From an uncultured Bdellovibrionales bacterium (GTDB lineage: Bacteria; Bdellovibrionota; Bdellovibrionia; Bdellovibrionales; UBA1609), in assembly GCA_937936325.1 (NCBI GenBank), contig CALGWV010000018.1:1-45883 (forward strand): 45,883 nt of DNA, given 5' to 3'. Position numbers and translations under genes: made by a program. Below the pieces are notes generated by a model. The model worked only from the letters and a program-made list of their open reading frames with translations, was not told where the DNA came from and ran no database searches. Positions 35,599 to 43,688 of the stretch are shown here, piece after piece (position 1 is the first letter of the stretch; every line of letters starts with the position of its first letter).

Positions 35599-36668
35599 AA
35601 ATCGAAAAATACATTCCTCTTTTGTTACTAGGGCTCATAGTTTGGGCCATTGGCTTGGACCTCTTTGGATATATAATTCCTTCAGTTTTATTTTATGCTA
35701 TTGGACTCACTTTTGTGTGCGGGCTTGGAGTTTTTATTTATAAAAATTCCCTGCTCAAATACACCATGAAAAGAATTGGGGAAGCCTTTTTTGTCATTTT
35801 CCTCATCATGACCGCCACCTTTTTATTGCTAAGAACTATTCCCGGGGGGCCCTTTGATGAAGAAAAAGCTCTCCCGCCAGAGATCAAAGCCAATATTGAA
35901 AAAAAATATAATTTAGATCAACCCTTGCTCACACAGTATGCCTTATACATAGGGCAGGTGGTGCGCGGGGATATGGGAGAGAGTTTTAAATATGTTGGGC
36001 GCTCTGTCACTGACATTATAAAAGAGGCCCTGCCACCATCTTTGCTTCTGGGCTTTTATGCTTTGATCTTAGCTTTTTTGATGGGGATACCTCTGGGGCT
36101 TTTTGCAGCGGCCAGGCATAACACCTGGATTGATAATTTATGTATGGGCTTTGCCGTAAGTGGGATCGCTTTGCCCAATTTTCTTGTGGCCACACTTTTA
36201 GTGTTGTTCTTTTCATTAAAGTTGCAAGTATTGCCCGCAGCACTTTGGGTGACCCCTTGGCATTACATCTTGCCGGTCATTGCACTTGGGATCCGCCCTG
36301 CGGCTTTTATTGCCCGCCTCACACGATCCAGTGTTTTGGATGTCATTCAATCTGATTATATTCGTACGGCAAAAGCCAAGGGTCTGTCTGCTCGAAAAGT
36401 TTTATGGAAGCATGTTTTAAAAAACTCACTTCTGCCAGTGCTCACTTTTTCAGGACCACTGGCTGCTGGGATTATGTCAGGTTCATTTGTTATTGAATTT
36501 ATTTTTGCTATCCCAGGATTAGGTCCTCATTTAATATCAAGTGTGTCTAACCGAGACTATCCGCTGATTTTAGGTTTAACACTTTTGTATTCTATTATGC
36601 TTATTTTTGCGAACTTAATTGTGGATTTGTTGTACACATTTTTTGATCCAAGGATAAAACTATCATGA
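35595..36668 (+). CDS. oppB: Peptide ABC transporter permease (OppB type)
   Basis: An inner-membrane permease. The core from about residue 55 matches OppB/DppB (RIGEAFFVIFLIMTATFLLL; GDMGESFKY). The EAA loop that contacts the ATPase is DYIRTAKAKGLSARKVLWKH and is followed by FAIPGLGPHLISS. The first 50 residues add two hydrophobic segments (YIPLLLLGLIVWAIGLDLFG and a second) not present in standard OppB, making it 357 aa rather than about 306. It overlaps oppC by four bases. Confidence 0.92.
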   Translation: MKIEKYIPLLLLGLIVWAIGLDLFGYIIPSVLFYAIGLTFVCGLGVFIYKNSLLKYTMKRIGEAFFVIFLIMTATFLLLRTIPGGPFDEEKALPPEIKANIEKKYNLDQPLLTQYALYIGQVVRGDMGESFKYVGRSVTDIIKEALPPSLLLGFYALILAFLMGIPLGLFAAARHNTWIDNLCMGFAVSGIALPNFLVATLLVLFFSLKLQVLPAALWVTPWHYILPVIALGIRPAAFIARLTRSSVLDVIQSDYIRTAKAKGLSARKVLWKHVLKNSLLPVLTFSGPLAAGIMSGSFVIEFIFAIPGLGPHLISSVSNRDYPLILGLTLLYSIMLIFANLIVDLLYTFFDPRIKLS

Positions 36669-37546
36669 TGAAATCAAACAGCTTATGGCAAGACTCTTGG
36701 GTAAGACTTCAAAAAAATAAGGGAGCCATGTTCTCCATGTACTTTATTATTTTAGTGAGTGTGTTAGCACTTTTTGCTGGAGTACTGAGTCCTTACCCTT
36801 TTGATGAAATCTTCGATGGGAAAGAGTTCTTGAGTCCGAATTCAAAATTTTGGTTTGGAACAGACAGCTTAGGGAGAGATCTCTTTTCAAGAACGCTATA
36901 CGGCGCACGAATGTCTATGGCCGTTGGGATAATCACAGCTTTAATATCAATGGTGATTGGCACAGTTTACGGATCTATATCGGGTTGGTTCGGAGGACGC
37001 ATAGACTCCATCATGATGCGTTTTGTGGACACACTCATAGCCATACCCTCACTCGTTCTTTTAATTTTAGTGAAAGTCTTTTTTGATTCTTTTCAGCTTT
37101 TTGAAAGCCTAGAGGCCAGAGCCTTAACAGGAATGGTCGTGGCATTAAGTATGGTGGGCTGGGTGACCTTGGCTCGAGTCGTCAGAGGCCAGGTTCTACA
37201 GGTTAAAGAGCTCACCTATGTGGAAGCAGCCCGGGCCTTAGGGTTTAAACCTGCACATATTTTAAGAAAATATATTATCCCTAATATACTAGGACCTATT
37301 ATTGTCTTACTGACTTTTCAGATCCCAAGTAATATTTTATCAGAAAGTTTTTTAAGTTTTATAGGCCTCGGCCTTCAACCTCCATATAGTAGCTGGGGAG
37401 TGCTCGCCAATGATGGTTGGAAAGCCATGCAAACTTATCCCCATCTGATATTCCCACCAGGAGTAGCTATTTTCCTAACACTCTTAGCTTTCAACCTTTT
37501 TGGTGATGGCCTCAGAGATGCCCTTGATCCTAAGATGAAGACGTAA
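36665..37546 (+). CDS. oppC: Peptide ABC transporter permease (OppC type)
   Basis: Second permease of the importer. The N-terminal OppC_N segment (SWVRLQKNKGAMFSMYFI) leads into FGTDSLGRDLFSRTLYGAR, a DppC/OppC signature. The EAA loop is YVEAARALGFKPAHILRKYI and the C-terminal FIGLGLQPPYSSWGVLA segment is present. Normal length at 293 aa. No OppD or OppF ATPase follows; the next 760 bases are non-coding repeat-rich DNA, so the ATPases must be encoded elsewhere or shared. Confidence 0.93.
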   Translation: MMKSNSLWQDSWVRLQKNKGAMFSMYFIILVSVLALFAGVLSPYPFDEIFDGKEFLSPNSKFWFGTDSLGRDLFSRTLYGARMSMAVGIITALISMVIGTVYGSISGWFGGRIDSIMMRFVDTLIAIPSLVLLILVKVFFDSFQLFESLEARALTGMVVALSMVGWVTLARVVRGQVLQVKELTYVEAARALGFKPAHILRKYIIPNILGPIIVLLTFQIPSNILSESFLSFIGLGLQPPYSSWGVLANDGWKAMQTYPHLIFPPGVAIFLTLLAFNLFGDGLRDALDPKMKT

Positions 37547-37650
37547 AAATCAAATTTGAAGCCTTTAAATATTCGTGTTTGGCTTCGAGCTAATTCCTAT
37601 ATTTAAAGATTAAACTCTAATCACTGAGAAAGTTAATTTAAGTAATGGGT

Positions 37651-37872
37651 GTTAAGCACTTTTAATTCTTGTGTCTTCTTTGTGAACTCTTGAAGTCATT
37701 TCCCACTGGATAAAAAAAGCCCGCTTTCGGCCGCAAGTCGTCTCATGGAATGTATTATGAATACATTCCACACCCCAAGGTACGCCTTGCCGCGACGCTC
37801 AAAGCTTTCTTTTCTAGTGGGAAATGACTTCAAGAGTTCACAAAGAAGACACAAGAATCAAAAATGCTTAAC
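37651..37872. repeat. Long inverted-repeat hairpin element B (shared core)
   Basis: The left arm from GTTAAGCA to TCATTTCCCACT (37651-37707) equals the reverse complement of the right arm over 57 bp with two mismatches, and weaker pairing continues inward to about 37720. The core (37719-37805) begins GCCCGCTTTCGGCCGCAAG, contains the perfect 10-bp hairpin TGGAATGTAT/ATACATTCCA (37746-37770), and ends GCCGCGACGCTCAAAGC. The core is about three quarters identical to that of element C, whereas the arms are unrelated. Confidence 0.85.
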
Positions 37873-37892
37873 ATGCTAATAATTTTATTCTA

Positions 37893-38062
37893 AGGCGTGT
37901 CCCGAATTCTATATGGTGCTACAAAATACAGGTCGTATTCAAAGTCAGTGAGCGCAGGTCGAATAAATTTTTAGCTAGCCATGGGCTTACTTACAAATTT
38001 GAGAGGGCGAGCATTGTTGAGTTTGGATCTGAGATGGGTTATGTAGCTTTATGACCTGATGC
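37893..38062. repeat. Palindromic repeat, family 3, copy 2
   Basis: Module Y (GGCGTGTCCCGAATTCTATA, 37894-37927) is followed by module X (GCAGGTCGAATAAATTTTTA at 37954, CTTACTTACAAATTT, GGCGAGCATTGTT). After X, GGGTTATGTAGCTTTATG is a possible decayed inverse Y. In copy 1 at 19.3 kb an inverted Y follows X. It lies about 20 bases after element B. Confidence 0.6.
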
Positions 38063-38314
38063 CGTACCAAAATGGCATTACTTTTGGCTCCATGTGCTCA
38101 TTCGAGGGTCGGAGAAGTATAGAGGTGGAAATACTTGATGAGCAACAGATATTAAAAACTAAAATTATATCCTCAGATGACTGCTCATCTGGTCAATTCC
38201 AGTAATATGTTCGTGAGCCCAAATCACAATCACTCTCTTGGAAATACTTACTATTTTAAAACTTCTAATAGTAGAGGTCTGTAAGTGTATTAGTAAATAA
38301 GATACAATCAATTC
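38063..38314. other. Spacer upstream of the FAD oxidoreductase gene
   Basis: Non-coding, AT-rich. It has a small hairpin TGATGCCGTACCAAAATGGCAT (imperfect). A TACAAT hexamer at 38303-38308 is followed six bases later by the ATG at 38315 with no Shine-Dalgarno, compatible with a leaderless transcript; no good -35 is visible. Confidence 0.35.
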
Positions 38315-39532
38315 ATGAATAAAAAAATTGCAATTATTGGGGCTGGACTATCAGGTTTAGCAGCAGCCTTAGAGCTCAAGAAACTAGGCCATCAAATTAA
38401 AGTTTTTGATCAGTCTGTTAAAGTGGGTGGGCGAGTTCAATCGGATCATATCGATGGTTATACCTTGGATCGAGGTTTTCAGGTTCTCCTTCCGTCCTAT
38501 GAAATGGCGCAACATTATTTTGATTATGAAGATCTAAAACTCTCGGGTTTTCAGCCTGGAGCGCAGATCTATAATCAGTCCTCACAAAAATTTAATATAA
38601 TATCAGACCCCCTTCGAGACCCATCAACACTGTTAGTTACAGTTTTTAATTCGGTGGCGAGTCTCAAAGACAAATATTTGATTTTAAAATTAAAACTAAA
38701 TACAAAAAATTTTGAGATGAAGAGTCTTTCAAATACAACGACTTATTCAGGGCTTAAAGAGTTTGGGTTTTCAGACAAATTTATTAACGGATTTTTAAAA
38801 CCCTTTTTCTCAGGTGTCTTTCTGGAAAAGGAATTATCTCTAGACTTTAATTTTTTCAAGTATTTATTCTCAAAGTTTAATTCTTCCCAAGCGGTGCTAC
38901 CCCTAGGTGGGATGGGTGCACTTTCAGAACAAATGGCTAAGTCTCTATCTCAGGAGGAACTCAAACTAGGTATCAAGGTTGAAAGTTTCACACAAAACTC
39001 AGTCCAGACTCAAAATGCAGGTGAAAAATTTGATCATGTGATCTGCGCCATGGGGCAAGATCAAGCTCAAAAAGTTGGAGGTTTAAAGCTTAAGGCTGAG
39101 TCTGAGTCTGCTGAAACATATAGGCCAGTCGTCACTTCCTACTTTACAACTCCATCTGAGAAACACTCCTCTAAATATTTATATCTATTACCAGGTCATA
39201 AAGTGAATCACGTGGCTTGTCTTACAGCAGTCCAAAAAAGCTATGCTCCAAAAGGGCAAGTACTCTATTCAGTGAACTCCATAGAGTCAGAGGCTAGAGA
39301 TCCAAAAGAAATAATCCAAAGCCTAGTTCCAGTTTTTGGCGAAACAGAGATGAAAACATGGAGTCATCTCAAAACCTATGAAATTAAAAAAGCTCTTCCT
39401 AAAAACTTCCTAAATCAAGATAAAACTTTATCCCAAAATGGAATATTATATATCGGAGACTACACTCAACACCCATCCATCCAAGGCGCACTGGAATCAG
39501 GATATAAATGTGCCCAAGAAATTAAAAAATAA
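38315..39532 (+). CDS. FAD-dependent amine-oxidase/phytoene-desaturase-like oxidoreductase
   Basis: The N-terminal Rossmann dinucleotide motif is KIAIIGAGLSGLAAALELKKLG, followed by the family signature KVGGRVQSDHIDGYTLDRG that contacts FAD. The C-terminal FAD site is NGILYIGDYTQHPSIQGALESG. These place it in the NAD(P)-binding/FAD amino-oxidase superfamily (amine oxidases, protoporphyrinogen oxidase, carotenoid desaturases). At 405 aa it is compact. The substrate is not evident and no carotenoid or heme genes adjoin it. No ribosome-binding site is seen before the ATG. Confidence 0.85.
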   Translation: MNKKIAIIGAGLSGLAAALELKKLGHQIKVFDQSVKVGGRVQSDHIDGYTLDRGFQVLLPSYEMAQHYFDYEDLKLSGFQPGAQIYNQSSQKFNIISDPLRDPSTLLVTVFNSVASLKDKYLILKLKLNTKNFEMKSLSNTTTYSGLKEFGFSDKFINGFLKPFFSGVFLEKELSLDFNFFKYLFSKFNSSQAVLPLGGMGALSEQMAKSLSQEELKLGIKVESFTQNSVQTQNAGEKFDHVICAMGQDQAQKVGGLKLKAESESAETYRPVVTSYFTTPSEKHSSKYLYLLPGHKVNHVACLTAVQKSYAPKGQVLYSVNSIESEARDPKEIIQSLVPVFGETEMKTWSHLKTYEIKKALPKNFLNQDKTLSQNGILYIGDYTQHPSIQGALESGYKCAQEIKK

Positions 39533-39713
39533 AACTTCAAAGCTAGCTTGAAGCAGGTTTTAGTTTTAAAGAATTAGAAGTTCGTTATATTTCTAATAAA
39601 CTTATGGACAGCGAGTAGGACGTGAAACAATTGTTTTTTGGCACACCAAAAAGTTATTGGGTTTATGTTAAAGGATGCTTTGGCACGAAAAAAATAGAAT
39701 ATCCAACTGCGTA

Positions 39714-39908
39714 TTTTAAAGCTTGAGATTGATTTTGGATTTCTTAAAGATGTTGAATAAGGCGGAAGCGTTGAACGTCGCGGCAGCGCGTATCTTGGTG
39801 TGTGATATGTACACATAGCACATTTCAGGAGACGTTCTGCGGCCGAAAGTGGGCTTCCATCTTATTCAACATCTTTAAGAAATTCAAAATCAATCTTAAG
39901 CTTTAAAA
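39714..39908. repeat. Long inverted-repeat hairpin element C (shared core)
   Basis: The left arm from TTTTAAAGCTTGAGATTG to AAGGCGGAAGC (39714-39768) matches the reverse complement of the right arm at 51 of 55 positions. The core lies in the opposite orientation to B. On the minus strand it reads GCCCACTTTCGGCCGCAGAA, then CGTCTCCTGAAATGT, TACAT, CACACACCAAG and GCTGCCGCGACGTTCAA, each block matching B. The 80-aa minus ORF in the track runs through the palindrome and is not credible. Confidence 0.85.
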
Positions 39909-40068
39909 ATAGACATGATCCACTCATATTGGCGTTGTAGCACCGCCATTCTCAAGATGTAGGCCATATTTTGGGATTTAGCGATATTTTTTTAAATTTT
40001 CTCAACCAAATCTTCATTATTTTTTAACTTCAGGCTAATTTACCGTGCAACAACACCACTCATATTTA
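39909..40068. other. Non-coding spacer
   Basis: Sequence between element C and the stop of the MerA-like oxidoreductase. No ORF, repeat or clear terminator is recognised. Confidence 0.4.
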
Positions 40069-41523
40069 TTATTTTCTTTTCCAAGTATTAAATTTTTCTA
40101 GCCAAGGAAAAACCCAGTCGGGTTTATTCTTCATTTTCCATTGACCAGCTGCAAACTTATTAGCCTCTCCCATGGTCGGATAGGGATGTATGGTGGACAT
40201 AATTTTGTTTAACCCAAAACCATGCTTCATAGCTGAACTAAATTCCAGTAACATGTCTCCCGCCTTTGAAGCCACAATCGTAGCTCCTAAGATTGTATCC
40301 TTACCTGGGGCCGTCAATACTCGAACCAATCCATGATCTGCCCCGTCGGCAATGGCTCGGTCCAAATCATCAATCCCATAGGTAGTCACTTCCACTGGAA
40401 TATTTTGAGCCTTGGCTTCACTTTCAGTTAAACCCACTGAAGCGACTTCGGGATCTGTGAAAGTGACTTTAGGGACGACTTTATATTCAGCCTTGAATTT
40501 TTTTAATGGTTGGAAGAGGGAATTCGTGGCGCAGAACCAAGCTTGGTGAGCCGCCGTGTGGGTGAACTGAAATGGCCCTGCAACATCCCCGCATGCAAAA
40601 ATATTTTTATATTTCGTAGTTCTTAAGTAAGGATCTACTTTTATGGTTCCGTTTTTATTAAATTCAACCTCAAGCTCTTCAAGCCCAAAACCCTTAGTGT
40701 TAGGGCGACGGCCGAGCGCCATTAAGCACTGGTCAAATTCAACTTCGACAATAGTTCCGTCTGCTTTTTTGGTAATGAGCTTTGGACCTTTTTCAAAACT
40801 ATCTGCAGAATGTCCTGTAAGGACTTCTACACCTTCAGCTCTAAGTTGAGCTTCTATAATTTGAGCCACCTCAGGATCCTCTCCGGCTAAAATATTTGAG
40901 CCCCTTTCAATAATACTGACTTTTGAGCCTAGGCGGGCAAAGCACTGAGCCATTTCACAGCCTATAGGCCCACCACCTAAGACGACGAACCTTTTGGGGA
41001 GTTCTTTAAGTTCCCAGAGGTTGTCCGAGGTGAGATAAGGGACTTGGTCTAAACCTTTAAAAGGGACGACTAAGGGTTTAGCCCCAGTAGCCACGACTAT
41101 ATTCTTAGTGGTTAAAACTTGATCATTCACCTTAACTTCATAGGGGCTTAAAATTTGACCATAACCTGTGAGGCAATCTACCCCTAAAGAAGTATATCGT
41201 TCAATGGAATCATGAGGTTCAATTTTTGAAATTACACTTTGTATGCGAGACATGATTTTTTGAAAATCAAACTGAATGTCCGTATCAGTCAGTCCGTACT
41301 TCGCCGCATTTTTAGATTGATATAAAACTTTGCAGCTTTGAATTAAAGCCTTGCTTGGTACACACCCAGTATTTAGGCAATCGCCTCCCATTTTATGGGC
41401 CTCAACAAGAGCGACTTTGGCTTTAAGTAGTGCCCCAATATAAGAGGTCACAAGCCCGCCACTGCCGGCTCCAAGTATAATCATATTATAATCAGTTTTA
41501 TTAGGTTTTTTGAATTTTTTCAC
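40069..41523 (-). CDS. Pyridine nucleotide-disulfide oxidoreductase, mercuric-reductase-like
   Basis: A class I flavin disulfide reductase. The FAD Rossmann motif is MIILGAGSGGLVTSY and the redox-active disulfide is C49/C54 in GGDCLNTGCVPSKA. A second Rossmann motif is VVLGGGPIGCEMAQCFARLG, FAD contact is NIFACGDVAG, and the C-terminal dimerisation domain has IHPYPTMGEANK. It lacks the C-terminal vicinal Cys pair of true MerA and the N-terminal HMA domain, so mercury reduction is unlikely. The GTG start overlaps the stop of the upstream TVP38-type gene by four bases with AAAGGAA ahead of it, so the two proteins are probably made together. The physiological substrate is unknown. Confidence 0.88.
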   Translation of the reverse strand: MKKFKKPNKTDYNMIILGAGSGGLVTSYIGALLKAKVALVEAHKMGGDCLNTGCVPSKALIQSCKVLYQSKNAAKYGLTDTDIQFDFQKIMSRIQSVISKIEPHDSIERYTSLGVDCLTGYGQILSPYEVKVNDQVLTTKNIVVATGAKPLVVPFKGLDQVPYLTSDNLWELKELPKRFVVLGGGPIGCEMAQCFARLGSKVSIIERGSNILAGEDPEVAQIIEAQLRAEGVEVLTGHSADSFEKGPKLITKKADGTIVEVEFDQCLMALGRRPNTKGFGLEELEVEFNKNGTIKVDPYLRTTKYKNIFACGDVAGPFQFTHTAAHQAWFCATNSLFQPLKKFKAEYKVVPKVTFTDPEVASVGLTESEAKAQNIPVEVTTYGIDDLDRAIADGADHGLVRVLTAPGKDTILGATIVASKAGDMLLEFSSAMKHGFGLNKIMSTIHPYPTMGEANKFAAGQWKMKNKPDWVFPWLEKFNTWKRK

Positions 41524-42203
41524 GGAGTTCCTTTGAATTTATAAAATATTTTTTTGATAATAATTGGGGCCACTCCAAGTAAGACCAAAGAGGCTACGAG
41601 GCTTGGGCTTAAAATATCTTTTGGGCTTTCAATAGTTGCCAATTGAGTTCCTGCGTTTACAAACAGGGCAGTGCCAATAAGCATTCCTAACTGACTTACC
41701 CAGTAAAAGCTAAAGACTTTAATGCGTGTGAGAGCCATAAGTATGTTAACCAAAAAAAATGGGACAGCAGGGATGAGTCTTAAGCTAAAAAGGTACATAA
41801 AGCCATCTTTTTCAAAGCCGTCTTGGATAGGTTTTAATTTATGACCAAACTTAGCTTCAACCCAATCTTTCAAAAGAAAACGAGAAAGAATAAAGCATAG
41901 TGTGGCTCCTATAGAGCTTGCGAACGAAGCAATAATCACTCCCTTGAAAAAGCCAAACAAAGCCCCACACAGAAGAGTCATCACTGCTGCTCCTGGTAAA
42001 GAGAGTGCGGCCATAAGCATATAGCTTATAAAAAAGAAAAACATAAAAAATAATGGATTTTCTTTGAATTGGTTTTGGGCTAAGGCTTGGAGCTCTTCGA
42101 TTTTTTCAAAACTCATCCAGTGATGAAAGTCTAAATAGAAAAAAAGTAAAATGAAGAAACCCAAAATAAGGACGATTAAAAGTTGAAAAGTTTTTTTGTT
42201 CAT
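41520..42203 (-). CDS. TVP38/TMEM64 (VTT-domain) membrane protein
   Basis: A polytopic inner-membrane protein of 227 aa. The VTT/SNARE-associated domain signature runs through ALSLPGAAVMTLLCGALFG, FFKGVIIASFASSIGATLCF and ILSRFLLKDWVEAKFG, with RLIPAVPFFLVNILMALTRI after it. Related DedA/VTT proteins act in lipid transport or membrane homeostasis; the exact role is not known. The 3' end is coupled to the MerA-like oxidoreductase by a GTGA overlap. The first helix (FQLLIVLILGFFILLFFYLDF) is a membrane anchor. Confidence 0.87.
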   Translation of the reverse strand: MNKKTFQLLIVLILGFFILLFFYLDFHHWMSFEKIEELQALAQNQFKENPLFFMFFFFISYMLMAALSLPGAAVMTLLCGALFGFFKGVIIASFASSIGATLCFILSRFLLKDWVEAKFGHKLKPIQDGFEKDGFMYLFSLRLIPAVPFFLVNILMALTRIKVFSFYWVSQLGMLIGTALFVNAGTQLATIESPKDILSPSLVASLVLLGVAPIIIKKIFYKFKGTP

Positions 42204-42731
42204 GAGTCTTAATTGTGACCTAAATTTTCAAAATAAAAAAGTCAAAGCCAAATAATGAATGAGATTTTATTATATTTTGAGATATTTGTGGGCTGCAGAA
42301 GATCCATATTGATTTATAAGTCTCACTTTTAAAGAGCTCGATGTGATTATTGAGTTTATATAAGTCTGAATTTATTTTTTAAATTGGTTGAGTCGGATAC
42401 AGTTCTAATGTTTATTAGGGGCTGCAGAAGATTCAAATTGGTTTTAGAAGTATTAGACTCAACTCAAAATTGAGCAAAGCACAGACTTGGCTTTCCAGAG
42501 GAGTGGCCTTGAGCTGCTTTAGACCCAGAACAGAGTTTTATACTGCTAAAAGAATAAAAATTGGGATCATTTAATTGAAATTAGTTGTCAAAAGAGCTTG
42601 CAAAATCGTTTAAGTTTTTTTAAACTAAATCAGTTTTTTGGTTAGACATTAGGAATTTTTGTATTGGCGGTCTTCCACACTAATTTGGAGACCTAAGCTA
42701 AATAACTCTAATTTACCTGGAGATCTTGGAC
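42204..42731. other. Intergenic region with two direct copies of a D/E-like terminus
   Basis: GGGCTGCAGAAGATCCATATTG (from 42290) and GGGCTGCAGAAGATTCAAATTG (from 42419) are direct repeats about 130 bases apart. Their first fifteen bases resemble the D/E terminus GGCTGTGGAAGATTC. TTGGTTGAGTC (about 42385) and GACTCAACTCAA (about 42457) form an imperfect inverted pair. The rest holds the unmapped promoter regions of the divergent TVP38-type and folE2 genes. Confidence 0.5.
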
Positions 42732-43658
42732 ATGGATAATTCACTTATTAAAAGCATGCCTGACATCACTAATAATGGAAAGTCTCAAATCGAAGTCCCA
42801 TTAGAAGCTGTTGGAATGTCTGAGGTTGAGACTCTGTTTTCTTATAGTGAGGGGGTAGGATCTTGGACAAATATCCCTGCTGAAGCTTCAATGTATGTGA
42901 ACCTTATTGATCCAAAGGCCAAAGGCATTCATATGTCTCGTCTCTACAGACTTGTCAGTAAACATTTAGCAGCAGGTCCTCTGAGTAGAACTTCAGTAGA
43001 GTCTTTGTTATTAGAGATGATAGAGTCTCAAGATAAAAAAGCAGATTGGAGTGAGTTTAAGATTGAGTTTAAACTTCCACTTGAACGCAAAGCCTTAGTG
43101 AGTGAGCTTAAAGGTTTAAGGCATTATAAGCTTTATCTCTTAGGGTCTAAAAAACTGGGAGAGCCTGCAAAATTGAAATTAGGATTAGAGATTTATTACT
43201 CCAGCACATGTCCTTGCTCGGCAGCGCTTTCCCGACAGCTTGTACAAGAACATTGGAAAAATGAATTTAAATCAAAAGAATCCGTGAGCGTAGATGAAGT
43301 CTTTAAATGGTTGGGCCAAGAGAGCTCAATTGTAGCTACGCCTCACGCACAAAGAAGTACGGCAGAAGTCGAAGTCACTTTAGGTGATGCTCAGAGTTTA
43401 AATTTTGTGGACCTTATTAACAGCACTGAAGCCTGTTTAGGGACTCCTGTTCAATCGGCAGTAAAAAGAGAAGACGAGCAAGAGTTTGCTCGTTTAAACG
43501 CAAGCCAATTGATGTTTTGCGAAGATGCCGCTAGAAAAATTCATAGTTTGCTTGCAGAAAAAAAATTAAAAAAAGAAATCGTCAGCTTTAAAGCCAAGGT
43601 CTCCCATATAGAGAGTTTGCATCCTCACAATGCTGTGGCATTCACAAAAAGCAGTTAA
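42732..43658 (+). CDS. folE2: GTP cyclohydrolase FolE2 (type IB)
   Basis: Converts GTP to dihydroneopterin triphosphate, the first step of folate (and queuosine precursor) synthesis. Family landmarks are SRLYRLVSKHL in the N-terminal half, YYSSTCPCSAALSRQL with the conserved Cys (C160, C162), ATPHAQRS, and SLHPHNAVAF at the C-terminus. FolE2 enzymes accept various metals and often replace zinc-dependent FolE in zinc limitation. The ATG at 42732 is preferred because TGGAGA lies eight bases upstream; the track's TTG at 42726 is too close to it. A Fur-family gene follows after 30 bases. Confidence 0.93.
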   Translation: MDNSLIKSMPDITNNGKSQIEVPLEAVGMSEVETLFSYSEGVGSWTNIPAEASMYVNLIDPKAKGIHMSRLYRLVSKHLAAGPLSRTSVESLLLEMIESQDKKADWSEFKIEFKLPLERKALVSELKGLRHYKLYLLGSKKLGEPAKLKLGLEIYYSSTCPCSAALSRQLVQEHWKNEFKSKESVSVDEVFKWLGQESSIVATPHAQRSTAEVEVTLGDAQSLNFVDLINSTEACLGTPVQSAVKREDEQEFARLNASQLMFCEDAARKIHSLLAEKKLKKEIVSFKAKVSHIESLHPHNAVAFTKSS

Positions 43659-43688
43659 AGAAAATGTATTATAAAAAGGTGGTCTGTC

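Noticed and set aside
37651-37872. Element B as an integron attC site (ends GTTAAGC/GCTTAAC)
   Set aside because: attC needs RYYYAAC at its 5' end and GTTRRRY at its 3' end; here the order is reversed, and no integrase or cassette array is seen.
39574-39816. 80-aa minus-strand ORF
   Set aside because: Runs through the inverted-repeat element C, has no ribosome-binding site and its composition reflects the palindrome.
7264-39908. Elements A-C as a CRISPR array
   Set aside because: Copies are tens of kilobases apart, without regular spacing or spacers, and no cas genes are present.
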